Assembly (NCBI GenBank): GCA_964496495.1
Contig: CAZBZU010000016.1
Coordinates: 1-64,000, forward strand
From: JASBRS01 sp964496495
Lineage (GTDB): Bacteria; Deinococcota; Deinococci; Deinococcales; Trueperaceae
DNA length: 64,000 nucleotides
Direction: 5' to 3'
The position numbers and the translations under genes are program-made. Position 1 is the first letter of the stretch; each line of letters opens with the position of its first letter. The notes beneath the pieces are model-generated. The model was given only the letters and a program-made list of their open reading frames with translations, was not told the DNA's origin and did not search any database. Positions 53,982-64,000 of this stretch are shown piece by piece.

Positions 53982-55090
53982 TGCGGATACGCCACCCACC
54001 TTCGCCGCCCGACGACGCCCGCGCGGGCGTGACCGGCCTGGCCGCCTACGTGCCGGCCGGCCGTATGAGCGCCACCGCCATCGCCGAGGCGAGCGGGCTG
54101 CCGGAGTGGGTGGTGCGCGACAAGCTGGGCATCCAGGAGAAGGTGCTGCCCGCATCCGACGACCATCCCGCGGCCATGGGCGCCTGGGCCGCGCGCGAGG
54201 CGCTGGCGCGGGCGGGTGTGAGTCCGGAGGCGGTGGACGTGGTCATCTCCATCACCGAGGAGTACAAGGAGTACCCGGTGTGGACCGCGGGCATCAAGCT
54301 CGCCTACGACATCGGCGCCACCCACGCCTACGCCTACGACGTGGGGCAGAAGTGCGGTACCGGCGTCCTGGCGCTCAAGCTGGCCAAGGACCTGCTGCTC
54401 GCCGATCCCGAGGTGGCTACCGTGCTGGTCGCGGGCGGCTATCGCAACGGCGACCTGATCGACTTCAGCGACGAGCGGGTGCGCTTCATGTACAACCTCG
54501 CCGCCGGCGCCGGCGCCGCCGTGGTGCAGCGTGACGGCGGCCACCGGGTTCTCGCCTCGCACATCGTCACCGACGGCAGCTTCTCGCTCGACGTGCTGGT
54601 GCCGGTGGGCGGAACGGTGGCCCCCATGACGCCCGAGCGAGCGCCCGACTACCGCCTGCAGGTCAGCGATCCCGCCGGCATGAAGGCGCGGCTCGAGCCG
54701 ACCAGCCTCGACAACTTCGTCGCCGTGGTCGAGCGCGCCGTCGAGAAGTCGGGCGGTGAGATGAGCGAGGTGGCGTACGTAGCCATGTTGCACGTCAAAC
54801 GCAGCGCCCACCGGACGCTGCTCGAGCGCCTCGGCGTGCCTGAGGAGCGCAGCATCTACCTGGAGCATGTCGGCCACCTGGGCCAGATCGACCAGTTCCT
54901 CAGCCTGCGTCTGGCCGAGGAGCGTGGCCTGCTGCATCCCGGCGACCTGGTGGTGCTGGTGGCCGCCGGCGTCGGGTACGTGTGGAACGCCATCTGTCTG
55001 CGATGGGGCCGCAGCGGTCCCGGCCTGGCGTATGCGGGCGACGGCCTTCGCGGCGTGCGCCCCGGGCCGCAGCGGCGGGAGGCGCCATGA
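53978..55090 (+). CDS. KAS III/HMG-CoA-synthase-like condensing enzyme
   Basis: 370 residues, thiolase fold. The nucleophile is Cys126 (DVGQKCGTGVLAL) and a His is at 272 (AMLHVKRSAH). The position of the third FabH catalytic residue (Asn) is taken by His300 (EHVGHLGQIDQF), which departs from FabH. It probably condenses or transfers an acyl group from CoA rather than starting fatty-acid synthesis, since no fab genes are near. ATG 53978 overlaps the TetR stop, and the acyl-CoA ligase gene overlaps its own end, so the three are coupled. Confidence 0.82.
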   Translation: MMRIRHPPSPPDDARAGVTGLAAYVPAGRMSATAIAEASGLPEWVVRDKLGIQEKVLPASDDHPAAMGAWAAREALARAGVSPEAVDVVISITEEYKEYPVWTAGIKLAYDIGATHAYAYDVGQKCGTGVLALKLAKDLLLADPEVATVLVAGGYRNGDLIDFSDERVRFMYNLAAGAGAAVVQRDGGHRVLASHIVTDGSFSLDVLVPVGGTVAPMTPERAPDYRLQVSDPAGMKARLEPTSLDNFVAVVERAVEKSGGEMSEVAYVAMLHVKRSAHRTLLERLGVPEERSIYLEHVGHLGQIDQFLSLRLAEERGLLHPGDLVVLVAAGVGYVWNAICLRWGRSGPGLAYAGDGLRGVRPGPQRREAP

Positions 55091-56586
55091 TCCTCGACAT
55101 CGCCAGGCGGCGGGCGGAGCTCACCCCCGACCGGCCGGCGGTCTACTGGCAGCGGCGCTGGCTCAGCTATGCCGACATGGACGGTCGCGCCGAGAGGCTC
55201 GCCGGCCTGCTGGCGGCCAGGGGCCTGGGCAAGGGTGACCGCGTCAGCATCCTGGCACCCAACCACCTCGCGCACCTCGACCTGGTGCTGGCGACCGCCA
55301 AGCTGGGCGTCGTCTACACCCCGTTCAACTACCGCCTGTCGGCGAGCGAGACGCGTGCCATCGCCGACTACGTGCAGCCGTCGCTGATACTCGCCGACGA
55401 CGCCGATGTGACCGTGGCGCGCTCGACGGGCGCACCCGTCCTGCCGCTGGCGGAGTACGAGCCGGGGCTCGCCTCGGCAGCCGCGGCGCCGCCACCGCCG
55501 CCGCTGGGGCCCGAGGACATCCAGATGATCCTCTTCACGGGCGGCACCACCGGGCTGCCGAAGGGCGCCATGCAACCCTACCGGCAGGGCTTCTACAACG
55601 CCGTCAACACCATCGTGTCGTGGGGGCTTCGCGAGGACGACTGCGTGGTGCAGGCGACCCCCTGCTTCCACGCTGCCCTCAACGCCTTCAGCGTGCCGCT
55701 CTACCATCTTGGGGCGCGCATCGCTCTGCAGCCCGCATTCGACCCCGCCGACTACCTGCGGCTGGTGAGCGAAGCGGGCGCCACGATCCTCTTCCTGGTG
55801 CCCACCATGTACAAGATGGTCGCGGACGACCCGGCCTTCGCCGCCACCGACCTGAGCGCGGTCCGCTGGGCGATCTCCGGCGGCGCGCCCTGCCCGGAGC
55901 CGATCCAGCGCGCCTTCCGCCAGCGTGGGGTGCGCTTCAAGCAGGGCTACGGCCTCACCGAGGCCGGGGTCAACTGCTTCACCATGTCGCTCGACGAGGC
56001 CGAGGCGCACCCCGCCTCGGTGGGGAAGGCCATCCTCCACGCCCGCGCGGAGGTGCGCCGCGAGGACGGCACGCCCTGCCCACGCGGCGAGGTCGGGGAG
56101 CTGACCCTCGCCGGCCCGCACGTCTTCGCAGGCTACTTCGAGCGGCCCGACGAGACGGCCGAGGCGCTTCGGGACGGCTGGCTGTGGACGGGCGATCTCG
56201 CCACCATGGACCAGGGCGGCTTCGTGACCATCGCCGGGCGCCGCAAGGAGATGTTCATCTCCGGAGGCGAGAACGTCTTCCCGGCGGAGGTCGAGAACGC
56301 CCTCTACCATCACCCGGACGTGTCCGAGTGCGCCGTGCTGGGCGTGCCCGATGCGCGCTGGGGGGAGGTGGGGCTGGCGGTGGTGGTGGCGCGCCCCGGT
56401 GCCGCCCTCGACCCCGACGAGCTCCGCGGCTTCCTGAGGGGGCGGCTGGCCCGCTACAAAGTGCCCAAGCACGTCCAGGTGACGGCGCGCCTACCGAAGA
56501 GCGGCGCCGGCAAGATCCTCAAGGAGGAGCTCCGCCAGGCGTTCACCGGCACGGCCGCCACGCAAGAGGGTGAGGACCGTGCCTGA
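55087..56586 (+). CDS. Acyl-CoA synthetase (AMP-binding, class I adenylate-forming)
   Basis: 499 residues, normal length for medium- or long-chain and aromatic acid CoA ligases. The P-loop-like motif is LFTGGTTGLPKGA, followed by YGLTEAG, the hinge WLWTGDLATMDQGGF, and the catalytic Lys region (LPKSGAGKILKEEL). It activates a carboxylic acid as its CoA ester; the chain cannot be deduced. Coupled to the condensing enzyme upstream and followed by two hydrolases and an ABC importer. Confidence 0.94.
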   Translation: MILDIARRRAELTPDRPAVYWQRRWLSYADMDGRAERLAGLLAARGLGKGDRVSILAPNHLAHLDLVLATAKLGVVYTPFNYRLSASETRAIADYVQPSLILADDADVTVARSTGAPVLPLAEYEPGLASAAAAPPPPPLGPEDIQMILFTGGTTGLPKGAMQPYRQGFYNAVNTIVSWGLREDDCVVQATPCFHAALNAFSVPLYHLGARIALQPAFDPADYLRLVSEAGATILFLVPTMYKMVADDPAFAATDLSAVRWAISGGAPCPEPIQRAFRQRGVRFKQGYGLTEAGVNCFTMSLDEAEAHPASVGKAILHARAEVRREDGTPCPRGEVGELTLAGPHVFAGYFERPDETAEALRDGWLWTGDLATMDQGGFVTIAGRRKEMFISGGENVFPAEVENALYHHPDVSECAVLGVPDARWGEVGLAVVVARPGAALDPDELRGFLRGRLARYKVPKHVQVTARLPKSGAGKILKEELRQAFTGTAATQEGEDRA

Positions 56587-57493
56587 CCCCGAGCCTCACA
56601 ACCGCGTGGCCTCTGGCGCAACGGCCGCCGAGGCGACCGTCTCCGACGTCACGGTCGGCGACGGCGTGCAGCTGCGCGTGGTGCTGAGCGGCGCCAGCGG
56701 CGGGGTGCCGGTGGTGCTGGTCAACGGCATCTTCATGAACACCGCCACCTGGGCCGGACTGGAGGCCGAGCTGGCGCCGCATCATCGCGTGCTGCGCTTC
56801 GACGCCCGCGGTCAGGGGGAGTCTTCCAAGCCTCGGGGGCCCTACACGGTGGCGCAGCACACCGACGACCTGGAGGCGCTGATAGGCGCCCTGGGCCTGG
56901 ACCGGGTGCATCTCGTCGGGCTCTCCAACGGCGCGCTGGCGGCGCTGGAGCTCGCCGGCCGTCGCCCCGAGCTGCTGAGCAGCCTCGTCATCATGGACGG
57001 CTTCGGCCGCGTCGACGCCCTGATGCGCGCCGTGCTGCGCTCCTGGCGCGCGGCGCTCGCCCTCGGCGGCACCGGCGGGCGCTTCGACGTCGCCACCCCC
57101 TGGGTCTGGGGCCACAGCTTCCTGGAGGACAGCGAGGACTGGCTGCTCGGCTTGCGCGAGGAGGCGGCCGCCGCCGACCCGCGGCCGGTGCTGGCGCTGG
57201 TAGAGGGAGCGCTGGCCTACGGCGAGGAGGGGCGCGAGTGCGTGAGTGCGCTGCGCCGCTATCGCGGGCCGCTGCTCACCCTGGTGGGGGCCGAGGACGT
57301 GCTCAGCCCGCCCCGCTACAGCCTGGAGATGCTCGAGGCCGCCGGTCGCGGCCGGCTGGCGATCATCCCGCGGGCCGGGCACGCGGCTCCCATCGAACGG
57401 CCCGGCGCGGTGGCAGCCGAGCTGGACGCCTTCCTCGCGCGCGTCTCGCAGGCCGCCGGCCCGGCCGGCGGCAGGCCTCCGGAGGGCGCATGA
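56579..57493 (+). CDS. Alpha/beta hydrolase
   Basis: 304 residues. Oxyanion loop region VVLVNGIFMNTATWAGL, nucleophile elbow GLSNGALAAL with the catalytic Ser, Asp in GAEDVLSPPR and His in PRAGHAAPIE complete the triad. GTG 56579 is preferred over GTG 56570 because of RBS spacing; both overlap the ligase end. Similar proteins cleave esters, lactones or C-C bonds (3-oxoadipate enol-lactonase-like). Probably part of the acid-catabolic pathway of this operon. Confidence 0.85.
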   Translation: MPDPEPHNRVASGATAAEATVSDVTVGDGVQLRVVLSGASGGVPVVLVNGIFMNTATWAGLEAELAPHHRVLRFDARGQGESSKPRGPYTVAQHTDDLEALIGALGLDRVHLVGLSNGALAALELAGRRPELLSSLVIMDGFGRVDALMRAVLRSWRAALALGGTGGRFDVATPWVWGHSFLEDSEDWLLGLREEAAAADPRPVLALVEGALAYGEEGRECVSALRRYRGPLLTLVGAEDVLSPPRYSLEMLEAAGRGRLAIIPRAGHAAPIERPGAVAAELDAFLARVSQAAGPAGGRPPEGA

Positions 57494-58299
57494 CCAGCCG
57501 CCGCACCTTCGACCTCGAGGCCGGCGGGACCACCGTCGCCTTTGCCCGCGCCGGCGCCGGCCGGCCCGTGGTGCTGGTGCACGGCAACCTCGCCAGCCAC
57601 CGCTACTGGCAGGAGCTGCTGGACGCCCCTCCCGCCGGCTGCGAGGTGATCGCCCCCGACCTCCCCAACTTCGGCGACTCCGGCCCGCTGCCCGGAGCGG
57701 TGACCATGCGCGCCTACGGCGAGGCGCTGGCGGCCTTCCTGGCGGCGCTCGGTGCACCACCGGTGACGCTCGTCGGCCACAGCCTCGGCGGCGCCGCCGT
57801 GCAGGCTTGCGCCGGCACCCGCCCGCAGGCGGTGGCGCGGCTCATGCTGGTCGACTCGCCACCGCCCGCCGGCTTCCACGCGCCGGATGCCAGCCTGCGG
57901 GGCGCCGAGGTCCTCGCCGCCGAGCCGTCTCCCCCGGCCCGCCGCGCCATGATCGCCCAGGCGCTGCCGAGCGTCATGCCCACGCGCCGGCCGCCCTACT
58001 TCGAGGAGCTGGTCGACGAGGCCTGCAAGATCTCGCCCTCCTGCATCGTGCCCAACGCCGAGGCGCTGGAGAACATGGACCTGAGCGAGGTCGCGCGGGC
58101 GTACGGCGGGCCGGTGCTGGTGCTTCGAGGCGGCCAGGACTACCTCATCACACCCGCCCTGGCCGAGGCGACGCGCGCGGCCTACGGCGAGGAGCGCACC
58201 CGCCTGATCACCTGGGACGACGTCGGCCACTCCCCGCAGATCGAGGCTCCCGACCGCTTCAAGGCCCTGCTCGCCGAGTTCGCAGGGAAGCCGCCATGA
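57490..58299 (+). CDS. Alpha/beta hydrolase
   Basis: 269 residues, second hydrolase in a row but only distantly like the first. Motifs: VVLVHGNLASHRYWQEL, nucleophile GHSLGGAAV, acid in LRGGQDYLITP and base His in WDDVGHSPQIE. ATG 57490 overlaps the previous stop (ATGA). It may act on a different intermediate of the same pathway; substrate unknown. Confidence 0.86.
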   Translation: MTSRRTFDLEAGGTTVAFARAGAGRPVVLVHGNLASHRYWQELLDAPPAGCEVIAPDLPNFGDSGPLPGAVTMRAYGEALAAFLAALGAPPVTLVGHSLGGAAVQACAGTRPQAVARLMLVDSPPPAGFHAPDASLRGAEVLAAEPSPPARRAMIAQALPSVMPTRRPPYFEELVDEACKISPSCIVPNAEALENMDLSEVARAYGGPVLVLRGGQDYLITPALAEATRAAYGEERTRLITWDDVGHSPQIEAPDRFKALLAEFAGKPP

Positions 58300-58396
58300 C
58301 CTGACAGATCCACTCCGCCGGAGGCATCCGCCCGTTCGTCGACGTTCTCGCCCACGGGGTCGCAGGGAAGCGACCCGCCACCCAGAAGGAGGCAGC

Positions 58397-59593
58397 ATGA
58401 AGCGCATCATCCTCGTACTCGCCGCCGCGCTCGCGACGCTGGCACTCGCCCAGCCCGTGACCATCGGCATCCTGTCGCCGCTCACCGGCGGCGCGGCCGG
58501 CACCGGCCAAGCCCAGAAGGAGGGCTTCGAGCTCGCCCTCAAGGAGATCAACGCCCAGGGCGGCGTGCTCGGCCAGCCGCTCAAGGTCATCTACGCCGAC
58601 ACCCAGGCCGACGGCAAGGTGGCGGTGGCCGCGTTCGAGAAGCTGATGACCGAGGACAACGTGCAGTTCATCGGTGGCGGCTACAGCTCCGGCGTGACGC
58701 TGGCGCTGGCCGAGTCGTTCAAGACGTTCCAGCCGATCGTCAGCTGGATCGGCGGCGCCGTGTCCGGCGTCGGCATCGACAACTTCCAGGGCATCGAGGA
58801 GATCCTCGGTAACGAGCCGTGGTTCTTCCACGTCCACCCCTGGGACTACCAGAACACCGAGGCCGCCACCAACTTCATCAAGGACAGCGGCGTGAAGACC
58901 GTCGCGCTGCTGCACGAGGACTCCGCCTTCGGCGGCCCCGGCTCCCAGGAAGCGCAGAAGCTGCTGGAGAACGCCGGCCTCAAGGTCACCATCAACGAGG
59001 CCTTCAAGTCGACGCTCTTCGGCGGCACCGGCGACTTCCGCGCGGCCATCAGCAAGGCCAAGGCGACGAACGCCGACATGCTCTACTGGATCGGCTACGA
59101 CTCCGACGTGGTGCCCATGACCAGCCAGATCCGCGAGCTGAACTACACCCCGCAGCAGATCTTCGGAGCCCCTCCGGGATGGCCCAGCGACTTCGCCAAG
59201 TCGTCCGAGGCCCAGTGCGTCACGGGTCTCATCGGCTTCATGCCCAACCTGCCCACGCCCGAGGCGATGGCCTTCACCAAGAGCTTCGAGGCCATGTTCA
59301 ACAAGGCGCCCGACAACTACATGTCCGCCCTCGCCTACGCTCAGCTGTGGTCGTACGCCGACAGCATCAACAAGGCCGGCACCACCGACCAGCAGGCCGT
59401 CATCAAGGCGATGGAGAGCCTGACCTTCAAGTCGCCGATGGGGCCGTGGAAGTTCCACGACTCGCAGATCACCCACCACCAGGGCTTCGGCGCCGACATG
59501 TGGTTGGTGTTCCAGTACCAGAACGGCCAGCGCCAGATCGTCTGGCCCACCTCGAAGGCCACCGCGCCGCTGCAGAGCTGCCAGGCGCAGTGA
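58397..59593 (+). CDS. Branched-chain-type ABC transporter substrate-binding protein
   Basis: 398 residues, Leu/Ile/Val-binding-protein family (Peripla_BP_6). A clear signal peptide (KRIILVLAAALATLALA, cut before QPV) precedes TIGILSPLTGGAAGTGQ and GFELALKEINAQGGVLGQPL. It binds a substrate outside the membrane for the permeases encoded next. Family members bind amino acids, amides, urea or aromatic acids; the link with the acyl-CoA ligase suggests an organic acid. RBS AAGGAGG before ATG 58397. Confidence 0.92.
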   Translation: MKRIILVLAAALATLALAQPVTIGILSPLTGGAAGTGQAQKEGFELALKEINAQGGVLGQPLKVIYADTQADGKVAVAAFEKLMTEDNVQFIGGGYSSGVTLALAESFKTFQPIVSWIGGAVSGVGIDNFQGIEEILGNEPWFFHVHPWDYQNTEAATNFIKDSGVKTVALLHEDSAFGGPGSQEAQKLLENAGLKVTINEAFKSTLFGGTGDFRAAISKAKATNADMLYWIGYDSDVVPMTSQIRELNYTPQQIFGAPPGWPSDFAKSSEAQCVTGLIGFMPNLPTPEAMAFTKSFEAMFNKAPDNYMSALAYAQLWSYADSINKAGTTDQQAVIKAMESLTFKSPMGPWKFHDSQITHHQGFGADMWLVFQYQNGQRQIVWPTSKATAPLQSCQAQ

Positions 59594-59782
59594 CCTGCCG
59601 CTGCCGGCCCTGCGCCCTGGCGCGGGGCCGGCACCCGGACTCCGGCGGCGGGCTGGCCTACCGGCCCGCCGCCGGCCCGCCGCCCGCACCGCGCCCGGTT
59701 GGCGCGAGCCAGGTGAAAGCCCGAGCGTGACCAGCCTGCCGCACCCCTCCCCCCACCACCCGGCGCACCGGAGCCTTCCAGC

Positions 59783-60649
59783 GTGGACCTGACCCTCCTC
59801 GCCCAGGGCCTGGTATCCGGGGTGCTCGCCGCCGGCCTCTACGCGCTGGTGTCGGTAGGGCTGGCACTCGCCATCGGCGTCATCGGCGTGATCAACTTCG
59901 CCCACGGCGAGTTCTTCATGGTCGGCGCCTTCCTCGCCTACCAGCTCTACGTCAGCCTCGGGTTCGACCCGCTGCTGTCGCTCCTGTTCGTGGCGCCGGC
60001 ACTGTTCGTGATCGGCGCGCTCATCTATCTTTCGAGCATCCGCTATGTCCTGAGGGCACCCGAGCTCAATCAGATGCTCCTCACCTTCGGCCTCTCGATC
60101 GTCCTCCAGAACCTCGCCCTGCTGATCTGGGGCGGCGACCCGAGGTCGATCAGCGGCGTTCCCTACCGGTCCGTCGGCTATCAGGTAGCCGGCATCAGTA
60201 TCGGGCTGGTGCCGCTGGGGAGCTTCGTCATCTCACTCGTGCTGGTGCTGGCGCTCTATGCCTTGCTGGCCCGCTCCAAGCTCGGGCGCGCCATGCGCGC
60301 GGTGGCGCAGAACCGCATCGGCGCCAGCCTGGTGGGCCTCGAGGTGGACCGCATCTACCTGGTGGCGTTCGCGCTGTCGGCACTGCTGGCCGGCATCGGC
60401 GGGGTGATGATCGCCGTGATCCAGAGCCCCACGCCCACCGTCGGCTTCGCCTTCACCCTCAAGGCCTTCGCCATCGTGGTTCTCGCCGGCCTGGGCAACA
60501 TCCGCGGGATCCTGTGGGCGTCGCTGGCGGTGGCGGTGTCTGAATCGCTGGTGGCGACCCTCGTTCCCAACGGCGACGCCCTGCGCAACGCGGTCTTCTT
60601 CGCCATCATCTTCATCGTGCTGATCGCGCGCGCCCGGAGGACGGCATGA
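59783..60649 (+). CDS. ABC transporter permease, LivH type
   Basis: 288 residues with about eight membrane helices. Family marks are VGLALAIGVIGVINFAHGEF near the N-terminus, and RAMRAVAQNRIGASLVGLEV, the loop that contacts the ATPases. GTG 59783 is the start. It is 189 bp after the binding protein, a gap that may help uneven expression; nothing else is seen in that gap. Confidence 0.93.
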   Translation: MDLTLLAQGLVSGVLAAGLYALVSVGLALAIGVIGVINFAHGEFFMVGAFLAYQLYVSLGFDPLLSLLFVAPALFVIGALIYLSSIRYVLRAPELNQMLLTFGLSIVLQNLALLIWGGDPRSISGVPYRSVGYQVAGISIGLVPLGSFVISLVLVLALYALLARSKLGRAMRAVAQNRIGASLVGLEVDRIYLVAFALSALLAGIGGVMIAVIQSPTPTVGFAFTLKAFAIVVLAGLGNIRGILWASLAVAVSESLVATLVPNGDALRNAVFFAIIFIVLIARARRTA

Positions 60650-60677
60650 GCGCCGCGCGCCCACCGCGGGGGGCGTC

Positions 60678-61729
60678 ATGAGGCGCGCGCTTCCCGACCT
60701 GCTGTGGACGCTGCTGCTGGCGGTCGTCGTGGCGCTCGCTCCTGGCGCGCTCAAGGGTCTCTTCCACCAGGCCTCGGTGAGCTACCTGTCGCTCGCCTCC
60801 AACGCCATGAGCCTGGCCGTGCTGGCACTCTCGTGGGACCTGCTGGCCCGCACCGGCCAGCTCTCCCTGGCCCACGCGGCCTTCTACGGCGCCGGCGGCT
60901 ACGCCGCCGCCGTCCTGGCCAAGCTCTCCGGCGTCCCGCTGTTCCTGGCGCTCCCGCTCGGCGGCGCCGTGGCGGCGCTGCTGGCGCTGGGGCTCGGCTC
61001 CGTCACCCTGCGCCTGAGAGGCATCTACTTCGCCATCGCCACGCTGGCCTTCGCGGAGGTGCTCAAGGCGCTGGTGCAGGAACTGCCCACCGGCATCGCC
61101 GGCGGGGCCGCCGGCCTCAACGTGCCGCCCCTGTTCCGCCCGCACTTCGTGCCCGGCGCCATGCAGCGCTGGGAGATCGCCTACCTGCGCAATGCCGACT
61201 ACTTCTACGTCTACGGCGGCCTGCTGCTGCTCGCCATCCTGGTGTCCGTCGTCGTGCAACGCACGCGCCTGAGGGCCGCCTTCACCGCCGTGCGCACCAA
61301 CGAGGCGGTGGCGGCGGTGATGGGGGTGCGGCCGGCGCGGGCCAAGCTGCTGGCCTTCGTGCTCTCCAGCGCGCTGGTCGGCATGCTCGGCGCCCTAGAA
61401 GCCGAGCGGCTCGGCAGCGTGATCCCCGACGGCACCTTCGCCATCTCCACCACGGTGTTCGCGTTGGTGACACCGATCTTCGGCGGTCTCTACACCACCC
61501 TGGGTCCGATCCTCGGTGCCGGCGTGCTGTCCGCCATCGAAGAGACGCTCAAGCGCACCTTCGCCGAGGGCTACCTCATCGGCTACGGCCTGGTGCTGGT
61601 CGCCTCGGTCCTGTTCATGCCGCGCGGCCTGGTGGGGCTGGCGAACCGCCTCCGGCGGCGGCGCGGCCCGCCTCCCGCCGGCGGGGCCGGCACCGAGGCG
61701 GGGCTCGCCGGCGACGGGGAGGGACGCTG

Positions 61730-61730
<1 letters not shown>
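60678..61730 (+). CDS. ABC transporter permease, LivM type
   Basis: 350 residues with about nine to ten helices. SWDLLARTGQLSLAHAAFYG and RTNEAVAAVMGVRPARAKLL, the coupling region, are typical of LivM. It forms the pore with the LivH-type protein. Its stop overlaps the next start (TGATG). Confidence 0.93.
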
Positions 61731-62487
<757 letters not shown>

Positions 62488-62491
<4 letters not shown>

Positions 62492-63225
62492 GCCGGGCCG
62501 GCGAGGGTCCCCCGCCCGCCCTCGAGGTCCGGAAGCTGGAAGCAGGCTACGGCAAGATACAGGTGCTGTGGGGCATCGACCTGCAGGTGGAGAGCGGCGC
62601 CTTCGTCACCATCATCGGCGCCAACGGCGCCGGCAAGACCACCCTGCTGCGGGCGATCTCTGGCCTCATCCCCCGCGCGAGGGGCAGCGTGCGGGCGTTC
62701 GGGGAGGAGCTGCACGGCCACAGCCCGGCGCGCATCGTGCGGCGCGGCGTGGGCCACGTCCCCGAGGGCCGGCAGCTCTTCCCGCTGATGAGCGTGGCAG
62801 AGAACCTCGCCAGCGGCGCGGACTACCTGCCGGTGTCCCCGCGCGAGGTCCGCCAGACGCGGCAGATGGTGTTGGAGCTGTTCCCTCGTCTGGCCGAGAG
62901 GCAGAACCAGCTGGCCGGCACCCTCTCCGGCGGCGAGCAACAGATGCTGGCCGTCGGGCGGGCGCTGATGAGCCGCCCACGGCTGCTGCTGGTCGACGAG
63001 CCCAGCCTGGGTCTGGCGCCGGGCCTGACCAAGGCGGTGTTCCACGCCTTGAAGGCCATCAACCACGGCGGCGTGGCGGTGGTGCTGGTGGAGCAGAACG
63101 TGCAGCAGTCCCTCGCCCTCGCCGACACCGCCTTCGTGCTCGAGAACGGCCGCATCGTCAAGCAGGGGGGCGGACGAGAGCTGCTCGAGGACCCGGAGGT
63201 GCGGGCCGCCTACCTGTCGCTGTGA
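62488..63225 (+). CDS. ABC transporter ATPase, LivF type
   Basis: 245 residues. Walker A GANGAGKTTL, canonical signature TLSGGEQQMLAVGRAL, Walker B LLLVDEPSLGLAP and H-loop VEQNVQQS. ATG 62488 overlaps the LivG-type stop as ATGA. Last gene of the long TetR-led run. Confidence 0.94.
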
Positions 63226-63267
63226 GCCCCGCCCGGGACCGTCCCACGTCGGCGAGGAGCGAGCGGC

Positions 63268-63744
63268 TCAGTCGTCCTCGCCGCTCATCTGCTGGGCGAG
63301 GTAGCGCTCGTAGCCGAGCTCGGAGATCAGGTGGAGCTGCACCTCCAGCCAGTCGACGTGCGCCTCCTCGTCCTTGAGGTTGTGCTCGAACAGCTCGCTG
63401 GAGGCGTTGTCGCCAGCCTGCCGCGCGATCCGGATGGCATCGTTGTAGGAGCGGACCGCATCCAGCTCGAGCGCCAGGTCGTTCTCGAGCTGCTTCCTGA
63501 CGCCGTCCCCGATGGTCAGCGCCTCGCGCCCGATGACGGGGGTGGCGTCCAGGAACAGCAGCCGCTCGATGAGCGCCTCGGCGTGCTTCATCTCGTCGAT
63601 GGCCTGCTGCTTCATGTACGCGCCGCGAGCGTGGTAGCCCCAGTCGTGGCTCATCTCCGCGTGCACGATGTACTGGTCCACCGCCGAAAGCTCCTCACGC
63701 AGCGCCTTGTTGAGCTGCTCGACGACCTTGGGGTCTCCCTGCAT
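63268..63744 (-). CDS. bfr: Bacterioferritin
   Basis: Iron-storage protein of 158 residues with the four-helix ferritin fold. All ferroxidase ligands are present (Glu18, Glu51, His54, Glu93, Glu126, His129) as is Met52, which binds heme between subunits. It stores iron as a 24-mer cage and limits Fenton chemistry. ATG 63744 with GGGAGG upstream. It converges on the transporter genes with 42 bp between stops. Confidence 0.96.
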   Translation of the reverse strand: MQGDPKVVEQLNKALREELSAVDQYIVHAEMSHDWGYHARGAYMKQQAIDEMKHAEALIERLLFLDATPVIGREALTIGDGVRKQLENDLALELDAVRSYNDAIRIARQAGDNASSELFEHNLKDEEAHVDWLEVQLHLISELGYERYLAQQMSGEDD

Positions 63745-63912
63745 GGCGTCCTCCCTTTCGCTGGCTGCTCGCCGCCTCGCCGTGAGCGCGCATGCGCCGT
63801 CGACCGCAGGCGCCGGCAGCCTTCACCCGGCCGCTCCCCGTCACATCCCATTGTGCGTCCACGCCGAGCGGGGAACAAGCTCGCCCTGGCGCGCCTCGCC
63901 GTCAGCGCCGCC

Positions 63913-64000
63913 TCAGCGCCGCGTCCGACCCCGGGGGTCCAGCACGTCGCGTAAGCCGTCGCCCAGCAGGTTGAAGGCCAGCACGGTCAGCAGGATGGCG
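63913..64000 (-). CDS. C-terminal end of a DppC/OppC-type ABC permease (partial)
   Basis: Only 28 sense codons lie in the window; the rest is beyond position 64000. The visible end AILLTVLAFNLLGDGLRDVL followed by DPRG is the characteristic C-terminus of dipeptide/oligopeptide (nickel) transporter inner-membrane subunits. The frame stops at TGA, complementary to 63913-63915. Confidence 0.8.
   Translation of the reverse strand, partial: AILLTVLAFNLLGDGLRDVLDPRGRTRR

Noticed and set aside
60646..60681. ATG overlapping the LivH-type stop as the LivM-type start
   Set aside because: That frame ends after eleven codons; the LivM frame begins at 60678.

Overview
The window is a GC-rich, gene-dense bacterial scaffold with one 100-base N gap. 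Several features point to Deinococcota, most likely a Truepera-like lineage: a complete archaeal/vacuolar-type (V/A) ATPase operon in place of an F-type enzyme, a seven-iron ferredoxin close to the Thermus protein, a LysW-like zinc ribbon, and a LivJ-type signal peptide ending in ALA-Q. This assignment is from recalled family resemblance, not a search. Starts are often GTG or TTG, and neighbouring genes very often overlap as ATGA or GTGA.

Region 1 (1-9.5 kb) is mostly on the minus strand. It holds a NarL-type response regulator and histidine kinase, two universal stress proteins (USPs), a LysW-like small protein, a flavodoxin, and a five-gene operon for a polysulfide/thiosulfate-reductase-like molybdoenzyme (TorD-type chaperone, catalytic subunit, four-cluster iron-sulfur subunit, NrfD/PsrC membrane subunit, and a cysteine-less carboxymuconolactone-decarboxylase-like protein). 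Region 2 (9.5-17.1 kb, plus strand) is a complete [NiFe]-hydrogenase maturation operon (maturation protease, hypA, B, F, C, D, E) without hydrogenase structural genes, followed by a tandem USP. Similar short semi-palindromic motifs (GGA-C/G-A/T-TT core) lie upstream of several of these genes, of the ferredoxin and of another USP. I read this as a possible DosR-like redox/energy-stress regulon.

Region 3 (17.1-26.6 kb) has a frameshifted small membrane protein, a winged-helix protein, phosphoglucomutase, a K+-independent-type membrane pyrophosphatase, an intergenic stretch with a large inverted repeat and an 11-bp tandem array interrupted by the gap, a LonB-like protease overlapping a tandem USP, and the ferredoxin. 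Region 4 (26.6-38.2 kb) has short tandem repeats, then USP, an eRF1-like (baeRF) protein, nine V/A-ATPase genes in the order G-C-I-K-F-E-A-B-D, another USP and a conserved hypothetical protein, apparently one transcription unit.

Region 5 (38.2-51.7 kb) holds a flippase-like membrane protein with a glycosyltransferase, ribokinase and ribose pyranase, a natural MurT-GatD fusion for peptidoglycan amidation, several exported proteins (COG4315-like, phosphoesterase, Tat-exported beta-propeller), a URO-D-family protein and a cupin/HD-GYP protein. Region 6 (51.7-64 kb) has an SDR-type epimerase behind a strong promoter with palindromes, then a TetR-led run: KAS-III-like enzyme, acyl-CoA ligase, two alpha/beta hydrolases and a five-gene branched-chain-type ABC importer. 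I infer uptake and CoA activation of an organic acid. Bacterioferritin and the end of a DppC-type permease close the window. No tRNA, rRNA, CRISPR array or intact insertion sequence was seen.
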